The notes under the pieces: model-generated
The model's database searches: none
Told to the model about the DNA's origin: nothing
Seen by the model: the letters and a program-made list of their open reading frames with translations, nothing else
Assembly: GCA_937138955.1 (NCBI GenBank)
Contig: CAKZPJ010000116.1
Span: 1 to 25,220, forward strand
Direction: 5' to 3'
DNA length: 25,220 nt
From: an uncultured Flammeovirgaceae bacterium
GTDB lineage: Bacteria; Bacteroidota; Bacteroidia; Cytophagales; Cyclobacteriaceae
Shown: positions 5,876-14,843 of the stretch, piece after piece
How positions within the stretch are numbered: position 1 is the first letter of the stretch
How the letters are laid out: the number at the start of each line of letters is the position of its first letter
Program-made: the position numbers and the translations under genes

Positions 5876-8338
5876 ATGAGTAAAAAGAATAAATACGTAT
5901 GTGTGCACGGACATTTTTATCAGCCCCCTCGTGAAAACCCTTGGCTTAATCGGGTAGAAGTACAAGATTCAGCCTATCCGTTTCACGATTGGAATGAGCG
6001 GATTACAGCCGAATGCTACTCCCGAAATTCAGCATCTCGCATTTTAGATGAAAAGCGCCGAATTCAGGATATCATCAATAACTATGCTAAGATCAGCTTT
6101 AACTTTGGGCCTACACTACTTCAATGGATGAAATTGGAAGCCCCCGATGTTTACGAAGCCATTTTGGAAGCTGACAGTTTAAGCCAAAAGCAATTTAGCG
6201 GACATGGTTCAGCTATAGCTCAGGCATACAATCACTTGATTGTACCTTTAGCGAACCCACGCGATCAAGAAACGCAAGTACTTTGGGGTATCCGAGATTT
6301 TGAGGCACGCTTTAAGCGCTACCCAGAAGGAATGTGGTTACCAGAAACTGCGGTTAATACTGATACACTGGAAGTACTAGCCAAACATGATATTAAATAT
6401 ACCATACTTTCTCCCTACCAAGCTCTAAAAGTTCGGAAGATTGGGGCGAAAGATTGGCGAGACGCAACCGGTGCTAAAGTAGATCCTCGTCGCCCGTACC
6501 TTTGCAAGTTACCTTCGGGACGATCTATCGCACTATTTTTTTACGATGGTCCTGTGTCGCAAGGGATTGCTTTTGAAGGGTTGTTGAACAATGGAGCTGC
6601 CTTTGCCGGACGTTTGATGGATCAATTAGATCACGGCGATAAAAAACCGCAGATTATGCATATTGCTACCGATGGCGAAAGCTACGGCCACCACCACCGC
6701 TACGGTGAAATGGGTCTCTCCTACTGTCTGCACCAAATTGATAATGACCCGAATGTATCGTTAACTATATACGGTGAATTTCTCGAAAAACATCCCCCCG
6801 AGTTCGAGGCTAAAATTATAGAAAACACTGCCTGGAGTAGCACCCCTCACTTAGAGCGATGGTCAGAGAACGGCGGTGGAAATACGGGTGGACACCCGGA
6901 ATGGCATCAGCACTGGAGAAAACCACTTCGAGCTGCTTTCGATTGGTTACGCGATACCGTTAACCCAATCTATGAAAAAGAAATTCAATCATTTGATGTA
7001 GATCCTTGGCATCTTCGGAATGAATACATTGACGTTATACTGGATCGCTCAAATAAGAATGTTGAGCAATTTATTGTCAAACACTTTGGTTCAGAACTAA
7101 CAAATCAACAAAAAATCACGGTCTTAAAGTTACTGGAAGTGCAGCACCACGCTATGCTGATGTACACCAGTTGTGCCTGGTTCTTTGATGAAGTGACCGG
7201 TATTGAAACCATGCAGGATATTCTGTATGCAGCCCGGGTGCTACAACTTATTGAAGATGTAACCGGCACGAATTACGAAAGCCATTTTCTGGAATTACTG
7301 GCTTTAGCCGAAAGTAATATACCTGAACATCAGAATGCTGCCGTAGCCTACGAAAAATTTGTTCGACCTTCGGTGGTAGACATGCCTCGAGTGGGTGCTC
7401 ACTACGCAGTGTCCTCGCTATTTAGCGAGTATCCGGAGCAAACCCGAATTTATAGCTACGATGCCAAAGCTGAGAACTTTGAGCTGTTGGAAGCCGGTAA
7501 GTATAAACTTGCCATTGGTAAAGCCGTATTAAACTCTGAGGTGACTCTGGAGGAATCGCAAATCACCTTTGCTACGTTGCACTTAGGCGATCATCATCTT
7601 TTTGGTGGGGTTCGGGAATACTTTGGCGAAGATGCTTTTCTAGCGATGCGTAATGAAGTAGTTCCTGCTTTCAAGAAAAGCCGAGTGCACGAGGCTATTG
7701 TGCTATTAGATAAACATTTTGGCACTCATAACTACTCATTCTGGCATCTATTCAAGGACGATCAGAAGAAGATTTTGAACCAAGTGCTAGAGCAAACTCT
7801 AACCTCAGTAGAGGGAACCTTTCGTCGAGTTTACGAAGATAATTATTCGCTTTTGCAAGCAATGAAAGAGTTGAGTATTGACCCGCCCAAACCATTGAAG
7901 TTTCCGGGTGAGTTTACGATTAATGCGAATCTGAGTAGACTACTACAAAGCGATGAAATTAACATGAGGGAACTCAATATGCTTGCTGATAGCCTAGAAC
8001 ACCTTTCGGTAGATATTGATAAGGTAGGGTTGGACCACTTAGCAGCTGAACGTATTAACCAGCTCATGCGAAACTTCAAGAACAGCCCCGAAGATGAGCA
8101 TTTAATGCACAGGGTGGTACAACTAATTCAAGCTTGTAAAAAGGTGCAGCTCACCCCCGACTTGTGGGAGGCTCAAAATATAGCCTTCACTGCGTATCAT
8201 CAAAATTACCGCCACAAATGCCAGCTTCGTGACGAAAAAGATGAGGAGGCACGCGCTTGGTGCACTACATTTGAGGTATTATTTCAAGAACTTAATATCC
8301 ACGTGGTAGACGACGCTCCGGTACCTCAACTATCGTGA
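5876..8338 (+). CDS. GH57 family protein with DUF3536 domain, reaction unknown
   Basis: This 820-residue protein lies between treZ and treY. The N-terminal half is a glycoside hydrolase 57 barrel. It has the opening motif VHGHFYQPPRENPW, the segment GMWLPETAVN (E157, position of the GH57 nucleophile) and HIATDGESYGHHH (D266, candidate acid). The C-terminal half (about residues 480-800) matches the DUF3536 type that accompanies this GH57 subgroup, with the GAHYAVSSLF and LHLGDHHLFGGVREYF regions. There is no signal peptide, so it is cytoplasmic. GH57 enzymes act on alpha-glucans (amylase, 4-alpha-glucanotransferase or branching activity), but this subgroup has no firmly established reaction that I know of. 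Its place in the cluster suggests it trims, branches or debranches glycogen or maltodextrin to feed TreY. Confidence 0.88.
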   Translation: MSKKNKYVCVHGHFYQPPRENPWLNRVEVQDSAYPFHDWNERITAECYSRNSASRILDEKRRIQDIINNYAKISFNFGPTLLQWMKLEAPDVYEAILEADSLSQKQFSGHGSAIAQAYNHLIVPLANPRDQETQVLWGIRDFEARFKRYPEGMWLPETAVNTDTLEVLAKHDIKYTILSPYQALKVRKIGAKDWRDATGAKVDPRRPYLCKLPSGRSIALFFYDGPVSQGIAFEGLLNNGAAFAGRLMDQLDHGDKKPQIMHIATDGESYGHHHRYGEMGLSYCLHQIDNDPNVSLTIYGEFLEKHPPEFEAKIIENTAWSSTPHLERWSENGGGNTGGHPEWHQHWRKPLRAAFDWLRDTVNPIYEKEIQSFDVDPWHLRNEYIDVILDRSNKNVEQFIVKHFGSELTNQQKITVLKLLEVQHHAMLMYTSCAWFFDEVTGIETMQDILYAARVLQLIEDVTGTNYESHFLELLALAESNIPEHQNAAVAYEKFVRPSVVDMPRVGAHYAVSSLFSEYPEQTRIYSYDAKAENFELLEAGKYKLAIGKAVLNSEVTLEESQITFATLHLGDHHLFGGVREYFGEDAFLAMRNEVVPAFKKSRVHEAIVLLDKHFGTHNYSFWHLFKDDQKKILNQVLEQTLTSVEGTFRRVYEDNYSLLQAMKELSIDPPKPLKFPGEFTINANLSRLLQSDEINMRELNMLADSLEHLSVDIDKVGLDHLAAERINQLMRNFKNSPEDEHLMHRVVQLIQACKKVQLTPDLWEAQNIAFTAYHQNYRHKCQLRDEKDEEARAWCTTFEVLFQELNIHVVDDAPVPQLS

Positions 8339-8360
8339 GTTTTTCGCTAGTTGCTGATTG

Positions 8361-8400
8361 AAAATGGAGACCGGAGTCTGGAGTCCGGCCTCCATTTTTT
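8361..8400 (+). terminator. Probable intrinsic terminator after the GH57 gene
   Basis: AAAATGGAG (8361-8369) pairs with CTCCATTTT (8390-8398). After one mismatch, CCGGA (8371-8375) pairs with TCCGG (8384-8388). The stem runs straight into six T (8395-8400). It starts 22 bp after the GH57 stop and 57 bp before treY, so it could reduce read-through and lower treY-malQ expression relative to treZ-GH57. The stem is built from the GAGACCGG/CCAGACTCCGG words also seen in other spacers of this window. Confidence 0.6.
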
Positions 8401-8456
8401 GTTGTTCAATGCACATTGTTAACTTTCCACTATCAATTGTCAACAGTTCATTAGTT

Positions 8457-11195
8457 ATGTACATTCCCCAAGCAACCTACCGACTACAATTTCACGCGGA
8501 TTTCAATCTAAGTCGATTACAAGATATTCTGGATTACCTTCAAGCACTGGGGATTTCAACCATATATGCCTCTCCGATTCTGGCTGCTCGTCTGGGAAGC
8601 AACCACGGCTACGATGTAATAGACCCGCTAAACATCAATGTTGAGATAGGAAGTGAGGCATCACTGACCAAAATTTCACAAGAACTTAAACAGCGAAATA
8701 TTGGCTGGATTCAGGATATTGTACCTAACCACATGGCGTTTGATACCAATAACCCCTGGATTGCTAATCTACTGGAACTAGGTCCGCGTTCGCCATTTTT
8801 TACGCACTTTGACATAGATTGGTGGAACGAACACCCCAAAAATTACGGAAAGCTCATGTTCCCAATTTTAGGTGAACCATTAGCTAATGTCTTAAATTCT
8901 AATCAGATTCGACTCTCTTACGACGATCGGGGATTAGTAATCCGATATTACGAACACCGGATACCGCTCAACGCTACTTCGTATACCGGTTTACTTACCA
9001 GTATTATTGACCAAACTAGCGAGCAAGAGTCTAAGGTTCAACTTACCAAACTATTAATCGCTTTAGAACCTTTTTCCCCGAATGCTACTGGTGTAGTTGA
9101 CCCTGAAAAGTGGCAGCAGTTTAAAAGCCAATGGCAAGGTCTATTCTCGGAGGATAAGTTTCGTTTAATGCTTACCGAAGCTATTGAGCAGCTAAGCAGT
9201 AGTGAGGGTTTTATTGAAGAATTATTAGATAAGCAGTACTTTCGGCTAGTTTACTGGAAAACAACTGAGCAAGAAATCTACTACCGTCGATTTTTTACGG
9301 TGAACGATCTTATCTGTCTCAACATGCAGAACCCCGCTGTATTTGAAGATTATCATCAGTTACTGCATACGCTCGTCAAGAGAAATATTATTCAAGGCCT
9401 GAGGATCGATCATGTTGACGGTCTCTTTGACCCTACTCAGTATCTGGCGCAGCTTCGTGATTTAGTGGGTAAGGATACCTATTTAGTGGTCGAAAAAATT
9501 CTCGAGGGAGAAGAGGAAATCTCAACCCAGTGGCCAATTCAGGGAACCTCTGGCTACGATTTTTTAGTAAAAGCTAATCAGTTTTTTAGTAGCAATGAAT
9601 CCCCTGACCTGTTGAATCAATTGTATCAGCAGTGGACGCCTGAAGAGCGATCGTACGAGGACATTGTATATTATAACAAAATGTTCATTCTTCGGGAACG
9701 AATGCAGGGTGAGCTTAACAACCTTACCCGATTATTGGAAACCCTAAAAATTATTCCAGAAACGAATACGGCTAGTTCTGATGAATTGCAAGAGGCACTA
9801 GCTCACGTGTTGGTGGCTTTTCCGGTATACCGCTTCTACGATAATCAGCTTCCCCTCTCCGAAGAATCTCTTCAGCTACTCAGTAAAATTTTTTCTAAAG
9901 CCAAAAAGAAGGCTCCGCAGCTTTCGCGAGCACTCGATACGCTGCGAATAATCTTCAATGGGGTTCCTGATAAAAGTGAAGAAGTCAATAAAAATACGCT
10001 GTACTTTATTCAGCGCTGTCAGCAATTTTCTGGTCCTCTAGCTGCTAAGGGTATTGAGGATACAACCTTTTACCAATACCATCGGCTGATTTCGCGTAAT
10101 GAAGTGGGAGATAATCCCGATCATCTGGGAATGACCACCGACGAGCTGCACCAATGGCTCCAGTCACGTTCATTGCTTACGATGAATGCAACCGCTACCC
10201 ACGATACTAAACGCGGCGAAGATGCCCGTATCCGAATTAATGCGCTGAGTGAGCAAGTCGAGCAGTGGGCTGATTTAAGTAGAAAATGGAAAAATCAACA
10301 TCAAACGTACCGTACTGATGTAGCCGGAAAGCACTACCCTACTGACAACGATGTTTATTTTGTTTATCAGACATTAGTAGGATCGTACCCATTTCATATC
10401 TCTCCGCTGGAAGATAATTATACCGAACGTTTGGGCAATTACCTTGAAAAGGCAGTACGAGAAGCCAAAATTAATACTACTTGGTCATCTCCTAATGCCG
10501 ATTACGAAAAGAGTCTGACCGATTTTGCCCAAGGTATCCTTAGTGACCCGGATTTTCTGGAAGAGCTTACTAGTTTCGTTCAGCCGCTAGTCCGCAAATC
10601 GGTAACCTATTCATTAGGACAGACTGTACTGAAAATAATGGCACCCGGCGTGCCCGACATTTATCAAGGTACTGAGTTTTGGGACTTGAGCTTGGTCGAT
10701 CCCGATAACCGCCGTCCGGTAGACTACTCGGCTCGTACATTTTTGCTCCAACAGCTTGCTCAACACTCAGATACGTTAGTGAAAGCGCAACAACTAGCTA
10801 CTAACCCTGATGATCCTGCTATTAAAATGTACACGCTTTATCGTAGCTTACAATTACGGCAGCGATGGCCTAAACTATTTTCTGAAAGTTACTATCAGCC
10901 ACTAAATGTTACCGGACAGTACGCATCTCACGTTTTAGCTTTCTTGCGTCGGCATCAAGATCGGTTTGTACTTACCGTAATTCCTCGAGAAATTATCCAG
11001 CTAATACCAGAAGATTTATTTTTTCTACTCGGGAAACAATGGGCGGACACTGCCGTGGCGATTCCTGACCTTCCTCCAGATTTTTGGAAAAACGAATTTA
11101 CCGGTGAGATTATCAACCGTTCGGGAGCATCTCTTCCGGTTTCTACTATCTTGCGACACTTTCCAGTAGCCATTCTAACTAACCAACAACCATGA
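8457..11195 (+). CDS. treY: Malto-oligosyltrehalose synthase (GH13_26)
   Basis: This enzyme has 912 residues from the ATG at 8457. A longer reading from the TTG at 8358 runs through the terminator hairpin and adds a leader absent from the family, so it was not used. MYIPQATYRLQFHADFNL is the classic TreY N-terminus. GH13 motifs are DIVPNHMA (D87), GLRIDHVDGLFDP (nucleophile D318), LVVEKILEGEEE (acid E346) and ATHDTKRGED (D583). The C-terminal MAPGVPDIYQGTEFWDLSLVDPDNRRPVD is also diagnostic. It rearranges the reducing-end alpha-1,4 bond of maltodextrins to alpha,alpha-1,1, making malto-oligosyltrehalose for TreZ. It is cytoplasmic. Its stop TGA overlaps the malQ start (ATGA), pointing to translational coupling. 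Confidence 0.96.
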   Translation: MYIPQATYRLQFHADFNLSRLQDILDYLQALGISTIYASPILAARLGSNHGYDVIDPLNINVEIGSEASLTKISQELKQRNIGWIQDIVPNHMAFDTNNPWIANLLELGPRSPFFTHFDIDWWNEHPKNYGKLMFPILGEPLANVLNSNQIRLSYDDRGLVIRYYEHRIPLNATSYTGLLTSIIDQTSEQESKVQLTKLLIALEPFSPNATGVVDPEKWQQFKSQWQGLFSEDKFRLMLTEAIEQLSSSEGFIEELLDKQYFRLVYWKTTEQEIYYRRFFTVNDLICLNMQNPAVFEDYHQLLHTLVKRNIIQGLRIDHVDGLFDPTQYLAQLRDLVGKDTYLVVEKILEGEEEISTQWPIQGTSGYDFLVKANQFFSSNESPDLLNQLYQQWTPEERSYEDIVYYNKMFILRERMQGELNNLTRLLETLKIIPETNTASSDELQEALAHVLVAFPVYRFYDNQLPLSEESLQLLSKIFSKAKKKAPQLSRALDTLRIIFNGVPDKSEEVNKNTLYFIQRCQQFSGPLAAKGIEDTTFYQYHRLISRNEVGDNPDHLGMTTDELHQWLQSRSLLTMNATATHDTKRGEDARIRINALSEQVEQWADLSRKWKNQHQTYRTDVAGKHYPTDNDVYFVYQTLVGSYPFHISPLEDNYTERLGNYLEKAVREAKINTTWSSPNADYEKSLTDFAQGILSDPDFLEELTSFVQPLVRKSVTYSLGQTVLKIMAPGVPDIYQGTEFWDLSLVDPDNRRPVDYSARTFLLQQLAQHSDTLVKAQQLATNPDDPAIKMYTLYRSLQLRQRWPKLFSESYYQPLNVTGQYASHVLAFLRRHQDRFVLTVIPREIIQLIPEDLFFLLGKQWADTAVAIPDLPPDFWKNEFTGEIINRSGASLPVSTILRHFPVAILTNQQP

Positions 11196-12766
11196 TTACT
11201 CAACGGCGGAGCGGCGTCCTACTGCACATTACTTCTCTCCCTTCGGCGCATGGCATTGGCAATTTAGGTCCTGAAGCCTATCGATTTGCCGACTTTATGC
11301 AGCGTAGTGGTCTTACCTACTGGCAAATTCTTCCATTAAATCCGGTAGACCAAGGCAGCGGCTTCTCTCCTTATAGCGGTCTTTCGGCTTTTGCAGGAAA
11401 CCCACTACTCATAAGCCCGGAATTGCTGGTCAAAGATCGTCTATTGCGAAAAGAAGAGATAAAAGTAACTACCCGTTTTCCTGAAAATAATGTAGCTTTT
11501 GATAAAGTGGTTCCGGCCATTTGTACTTGGCTGGAACAAGCATTTGCCCGGTTCTCCCGTAGCCGAAGTAAACGCTTACGCCAAGCCTACGAACAGTTTT
11601 GTATGTACGAAGCTGACTGGCTAGACGACTTTGCCGACTTTACGGCTTTTCGTCAGCACTTCGAGGGTAAGAGCTGGGATCAATGGCCAACAGATATTCG
11701 CAATCGTGATGTACTCGCGATGGATGAACTGAGAGCGATAGTGCAAAAAAGCATTAATCAGGCAAAGTTTGAGCAGTTTATCTTCTTCCGCCAGTGGAAC
11801 ACGTTGAAAACCTACTGCCACAAAAAAGGCGTTAAGTTCTTAGGTGATATTCCATTTTACATAGGCTACGATAGTGCCGATGTATGGGCGCATCAGGAAA
11901 TCTTTAAACTCAAAAAATCTAAGCTACCCAAGGCCATCGCTGGAGTACCACCCGACTACTTTAGTAAAACCGGGCAGCTTTGGGGCATGCCAATATTTGA
12001 TTGGAAAGAGCTTCAAAAAAAGAACTACCATTGGTGGATGCACCGAATCAGCCATAATTTAGCGATGTTTGATTTAGTTCGATTAGATCATTTCCGAGCT
12101 TTTTCGGCTTACTGGGAAGTAGATGCGTCCGAAAAAACTGCTATTAACGGTAAATGGAAAAAAGGACCTGCCGATAAGTTTTTTAAGCGCCTGAAAAAGA
12201 AGCATAAAAAGCTACCGATTATTGCCGAAGATTTGGGTGATATTGACCAACCTGTTTATGATTTGATGAATGAATTTGGCTTGCCGGGTATGAAGGTGTT
12301 GCACTTTGCTTTTGGCTCAGGTATGCCTAAGAGTAGTTATATTCTCCATCACCACGTGCCTAACGCGGTAGTGTACACGGGAACTCACGATAATAATACC
12401 ACCCGAGGCTGGTTTAAACGCTTGAGAACTACCGACCGAAAGAGCGTATCAAATTACCTTCAACAGACAGCTACCGAACAAAATGCTGCCTATCTGTTAA
12501 GTTGTTTAGCGATGCAGTCGGTAGGCAAACTCTGTGTTATCCCGATGCAGGACTTACTAAATTTAGGCGAAGAAGCCATTATGAATCGCCCCTCTACTCC
12601 GAGCGGTAATTGGGGGTGGCGTATGAAACCCGATGCTATTACTACCCCTTTGATTCAACAAGTAAAAAGGATGAATCAGTTATACGATCGACTGCCGGAA
12701 CCCATAGTACTAAAGAAGGCCACTCGTAAGTCAGCGAAGAAAAAAGCGAAGACAAATAATTCATAG
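11192..12766 (+). CDS. malQ: 4-alpha-glucanotransferase (amylomaltase, GH77)
   Basis: This 524-residue GH77 enzyme is of the short bacterial amylomaltase type, with no N-terminal starch-binding extension. It opens with RRSGVLLHITSLPSAHGIGNLG. The catalytic set is present: VRLDHFRAF (nucleophile D299), IIAEDLGDI (acid E346) and GTHDNNTTRGW (D400). NWGWRMKPDA lies near the end. It transfers glucan chains between maltodextrins, converting the short leftovers of TreY/TreZ action back to longer chains and glucose. The ATG overlaps the treY stop by 4 bp. The last 17 residues are very Lys-rich (LKKATRKSAKKKAKTNN), an extra tail beyond the usual end of the fold, with unknown purpose. Confidence 0.95.
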   Translation: MITQRRSGVLLHITSLPSAHGIGNLGPEAYRFADFMQRSGLTYWQILPLNPVDQGSGFSPYSGLSAFAGNPLLISPELLVKDRLLRKEEIKVTTRFPENNVAFDKVVPAICTWLEQAFARFSRSRSKRLRQAYEQFCMYEADWLDDFADFTAFRQHFEGKSWDQWPTDIRNRDVLAMDELRAIVQKSINQAKFEQFIFFRQWNTLKTYCHKKGVKFLGDIPFYIGYDSADVWAHQEIFKLKKSKLPKAIAGVPPDYFSKTGQLWGMPIFDWKELQKKNYHWWMHRISHNLAMFDLVRLDHFRAFSAYWEVDASEKTAINGKWKKGPADKFFKRLKKKHKKLPIIAEDLGDIDQPVYDLMNEFGLPGMKVLHFAFGSGMPKSSYILHHHVPNAVVYTGTHDNNTTRGWFKRLRTTDRKSVSNYLQQTATEQNAAYLLSCLAMQSVGKLCVIPMQDLLNLGEEAIMNRPSTPSGNWGWRMKPDAITTPLIQQVKRMNQLYDRLPEPIVLKKATRKSAKKKAKTNNS

Positions 12767-12892
12767 TGGTTGCTAATCAAAAAAAATAAAAACTGCTCCT
12801 TTCTTCGGTCTCTCGTTTTAATCTCTGATCTCCATTGTTCATTGCCTTTCATCTTCAACCCTTCACCCGTCATCCGGTCTCTGTTGTTTTAG

Positions 12893-14542
12893 CTACTCGG
12901 TCATCACCTTCACATCCTCGAACATAATTGGATTATCACTGAGTCTCAATTCTTTGCCACTAGCCGTAGTCACATTTTTAAGAATTACTTCATCGGTTTT
13001 AACGTAGGGAAATTGCTCTTGGTAAGTATCGTCCGTCATTTCCGGGTTAAAATTGGTAAAAATAGCGGGACCTTGGTAATCCTCAGGATGGTTAGAATCA
13101 TCAATATGAAGATTTTCTATGGTAATCCGTTCGGGCATATAGCAAGTATAGCCAAAATTATGCTGACCGGTATAACGTCCACTGATCAAACTAGCCGAAC
13201 TTGGTTTGCCCCCGTTAGGCACAAAAACACAATCGCGAATAATAAACTCTCCCTGCCAAGTGCTACCGTAGTCGGAGCGTAAGTTCACTAGACTTCTACC
13301 CCGAATGGTACTGTTTTCTACGGTAAAAGTGCCTGTGCCGATGGCATTAATACCCATGTGCCCTAGCGTTGAGTTGCGAATAGTAGCATTAGCTACGCCC
13401 ATATGTGCATCGAACCGAGAAAAAGTACAATTGTCGTAAAGTAAATTCTTACAGTAGTTCGATCCTATTATTCCCCAATAGGTGCGGTCATTAATATCAT
13501 TGGTCTGGCTACAATTTACAAATGATACGTTTAAGGCTCGAGTTACGGAAAGATCATAAGAACCCATAGAGACTGGCTTTCCGGCTCGGCCAATGGTACG
13601 GTAGGTTTTATGTCCGGTCAAAATCGTATTCTGAATCTTCACCGATGAGCAGTCGCGGATATTGATAAAGCCCCCGTAGGGTGCGCCATGCTCCCCTTCA
13701 CCGATGATTCGATGTTCCAAATTATCTACGAGCACATTAGAACGTCTAATCGCGATATTTCGGCTATAGTAGGTATATTTGGAATCTTCTTGGTTAGCAA
13801 TAGTCGTAAAACGCCCACCGGTTAAAGACAGTGTTGACTCATCCATAGGAAGAGCAGTGATTTCTGTAATCTGATCAAAATCCCAAATAATCGGGGTGTT
13901 AGCATCCACATTTCCACTTTCGTCAACAACAAAAATATCAGTTTGCGGTGCTCCATTATTTTGATTCAATCCGTAGCGGATATAACGTCTGACCGTTGAA
14001 TCGGTAACCGTAACCAAGCAAGTTTGTGGCAGAGAAATGTTGATCTTTTCCTGATTTTTCTTGAGAGAAGAAATTTCCTTCGGATTAAATGCTTGCTTCC
14101 TTGAGCTAACCATAAAAATTGATGCATTACGATTCTCTACTTTAGTATCATCAATAATAAAGGCCGCTTTACCAAAATCAGTATCGGTTTGGATAAACGC
14201 GGTGCGTTCCTTTCCGCTCAGGTAGTAAGTAGCTCCCTCGTCAGCTTTCACCGGTAGCTTATGCTGATTGGCAAACGCGTGAGTTGCCGCAATAGCGTCT
14301 ATATCATCGATTTTACCATTACCCTGAGCACCAAAGTCACTGTAGCGAACTAATCCGGCAGCTTTAAATTTGGCTACATCCTCGGGAGATACATTTATCA
14401 GTAATTCTCCATTCTCGCCAGTGCGAACTTGGATTTTCTTCTTTTCTGAAGTGATTGTTACTCCGGGCGAATTTTTGGTTTGTCCCCAGGAAATAGTAAA
14501 AGAGATCAATAAGTAGAAAGATAAAAGACAGTATTTTGTCAT
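12893..14542 (-). CDS. Secreted right-handed beta-helix (pectate-lyase-like) protein
   Basis: This protein has 549 residues from the ATG at 14540-14542. The 22-residue longer reading starts at TTG and would place residues before an obvious signal peptide (MTKYCLLSFYLLISFTISWG, cut near Q21), so the shorter start is preferred. After a ~50-residue linker, YSDFGAQGNGKIDDIDAIAATHAFA matches the N-terminal cap of the pectate_lyase_3 family. Repeated N-x-[ST]-rich strands such as VENRN, IRRSNVLVDNL, SVKIQNT, ATIRNSTLGHMG and FTVENSTIRG form the beta-helix. Such proteins cleave or bind polysaccharides outside the cell, but no catalytic triad could be assigned, so the substrate is unknown. It is convergent with malQ and divergent from the permease pair. 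Confidence 0.78.
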   Translation of the reverse strand: MTKYCLLSFYLLISFTISWGQTKNSPGVTITSEKKKIQVRTGENGELLINVSPEDVAKFKAAGLVRYSDFGAQGNGKIDDIDAIAATHAFANQHKLPVKADEGATYYLSGKERTAFIQTDTDFGKAAFIIDDTKVENRNASIFMVSSRKQAFNPKEISSLKKNQEKINISLPQTCLVTVTDSTVRRYIRYGLNQNNGAPQTDIFVVDESGNVDANTPIIWDFDQITEITALPMDESTLSLTGGRFTTIANQEDSKYTYYSRNIAIRRSNVLVDNLEHRIIGEGEHGAPYGGFINIRDCSSVKIQNTILTGHKTYRTIGRAGKPVSMGSYDLSVTRALNVSFVNCSQTNDINDRTYWGIIGSNYCKNLLYDNCTFSRFDAHMGVANATIRNSTLGHMGINAIGTGTFTVENSTIRGRSLVNLRSDYGSTWQGEFIIRDCVFVPNGGKPSSASLISGRYTGQHNFGYTCYMPERITIENLHIDDSNHPEDYQGPAIFTNFNPEMTDDTYQEQFPYVKTDEVILKNVTTASGKELRLSDNPIMFEDVKVMTE

Positions 14543-14843
14543 GAATGTAAATGGTAGGTTGATGAGTGAATTGTAATACAAACTGACAATTCTCGCGCAC
14601 AAACGCAAAAAAAAGTAAAATTGGATAGCAAGCTTTCTCTTAATCCATAAGAACGTGAATCTCCAATCGGCAAATTGGTCTACTTGACATCATTCACTGC
14701 ACCCCAGCGGTTGTTGGCTGCAAAAAGCTATTATTTTTACCACCCAGTAGATAATTTAGACTTGCAATAGACTAGCTGGAAGTTAGTTAGTTGACACCTG
14801 GAGTATGACCAGTTCCTTGCCTCCTACCCCACTCGTAAACATT
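14543..14843. promoter_or_regulatory. 301-bp divergent promoter region
   Basis: This spacer separates the beta-helix gene (-) from the first permease gene (+) and must contain both promoters. The best + strand match to the Bacteroidota sigma-factor pattern (TTG, about 18-20 bp, TAnnTTTG) is TTG at 14711-14713 and TATTTTTA at 14732-14739, with an 18-bp gap; the last base deviates. This would put transcription start near 14747, about 100 bp ahead of the permease ATG. No candidate good enough was found for the other strand. Confidence 0.3.

Noticed and set aside
8358..8456. Longer N-terminus of TreY from TTG 8358
   Set aside because: It would be translated through the terminator hairpin and spacer repeats; the family N-terminus begins at ATG 8457.
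3909..12766. Defence or secondary-metabolite system in the large enzyme cluster
   Set aside because: The catalytic motifs identify GH13, GH57 and GH77 alpha-glucan enzymes of trehalose metabolism; nothing points to defence.
13013..13282. 89-residue open frame on the + strand inside the beta-helix gene
   Set aside because: It is antisense to a clearly coding repeat protein; the frame is a by-product of its codon pattern.
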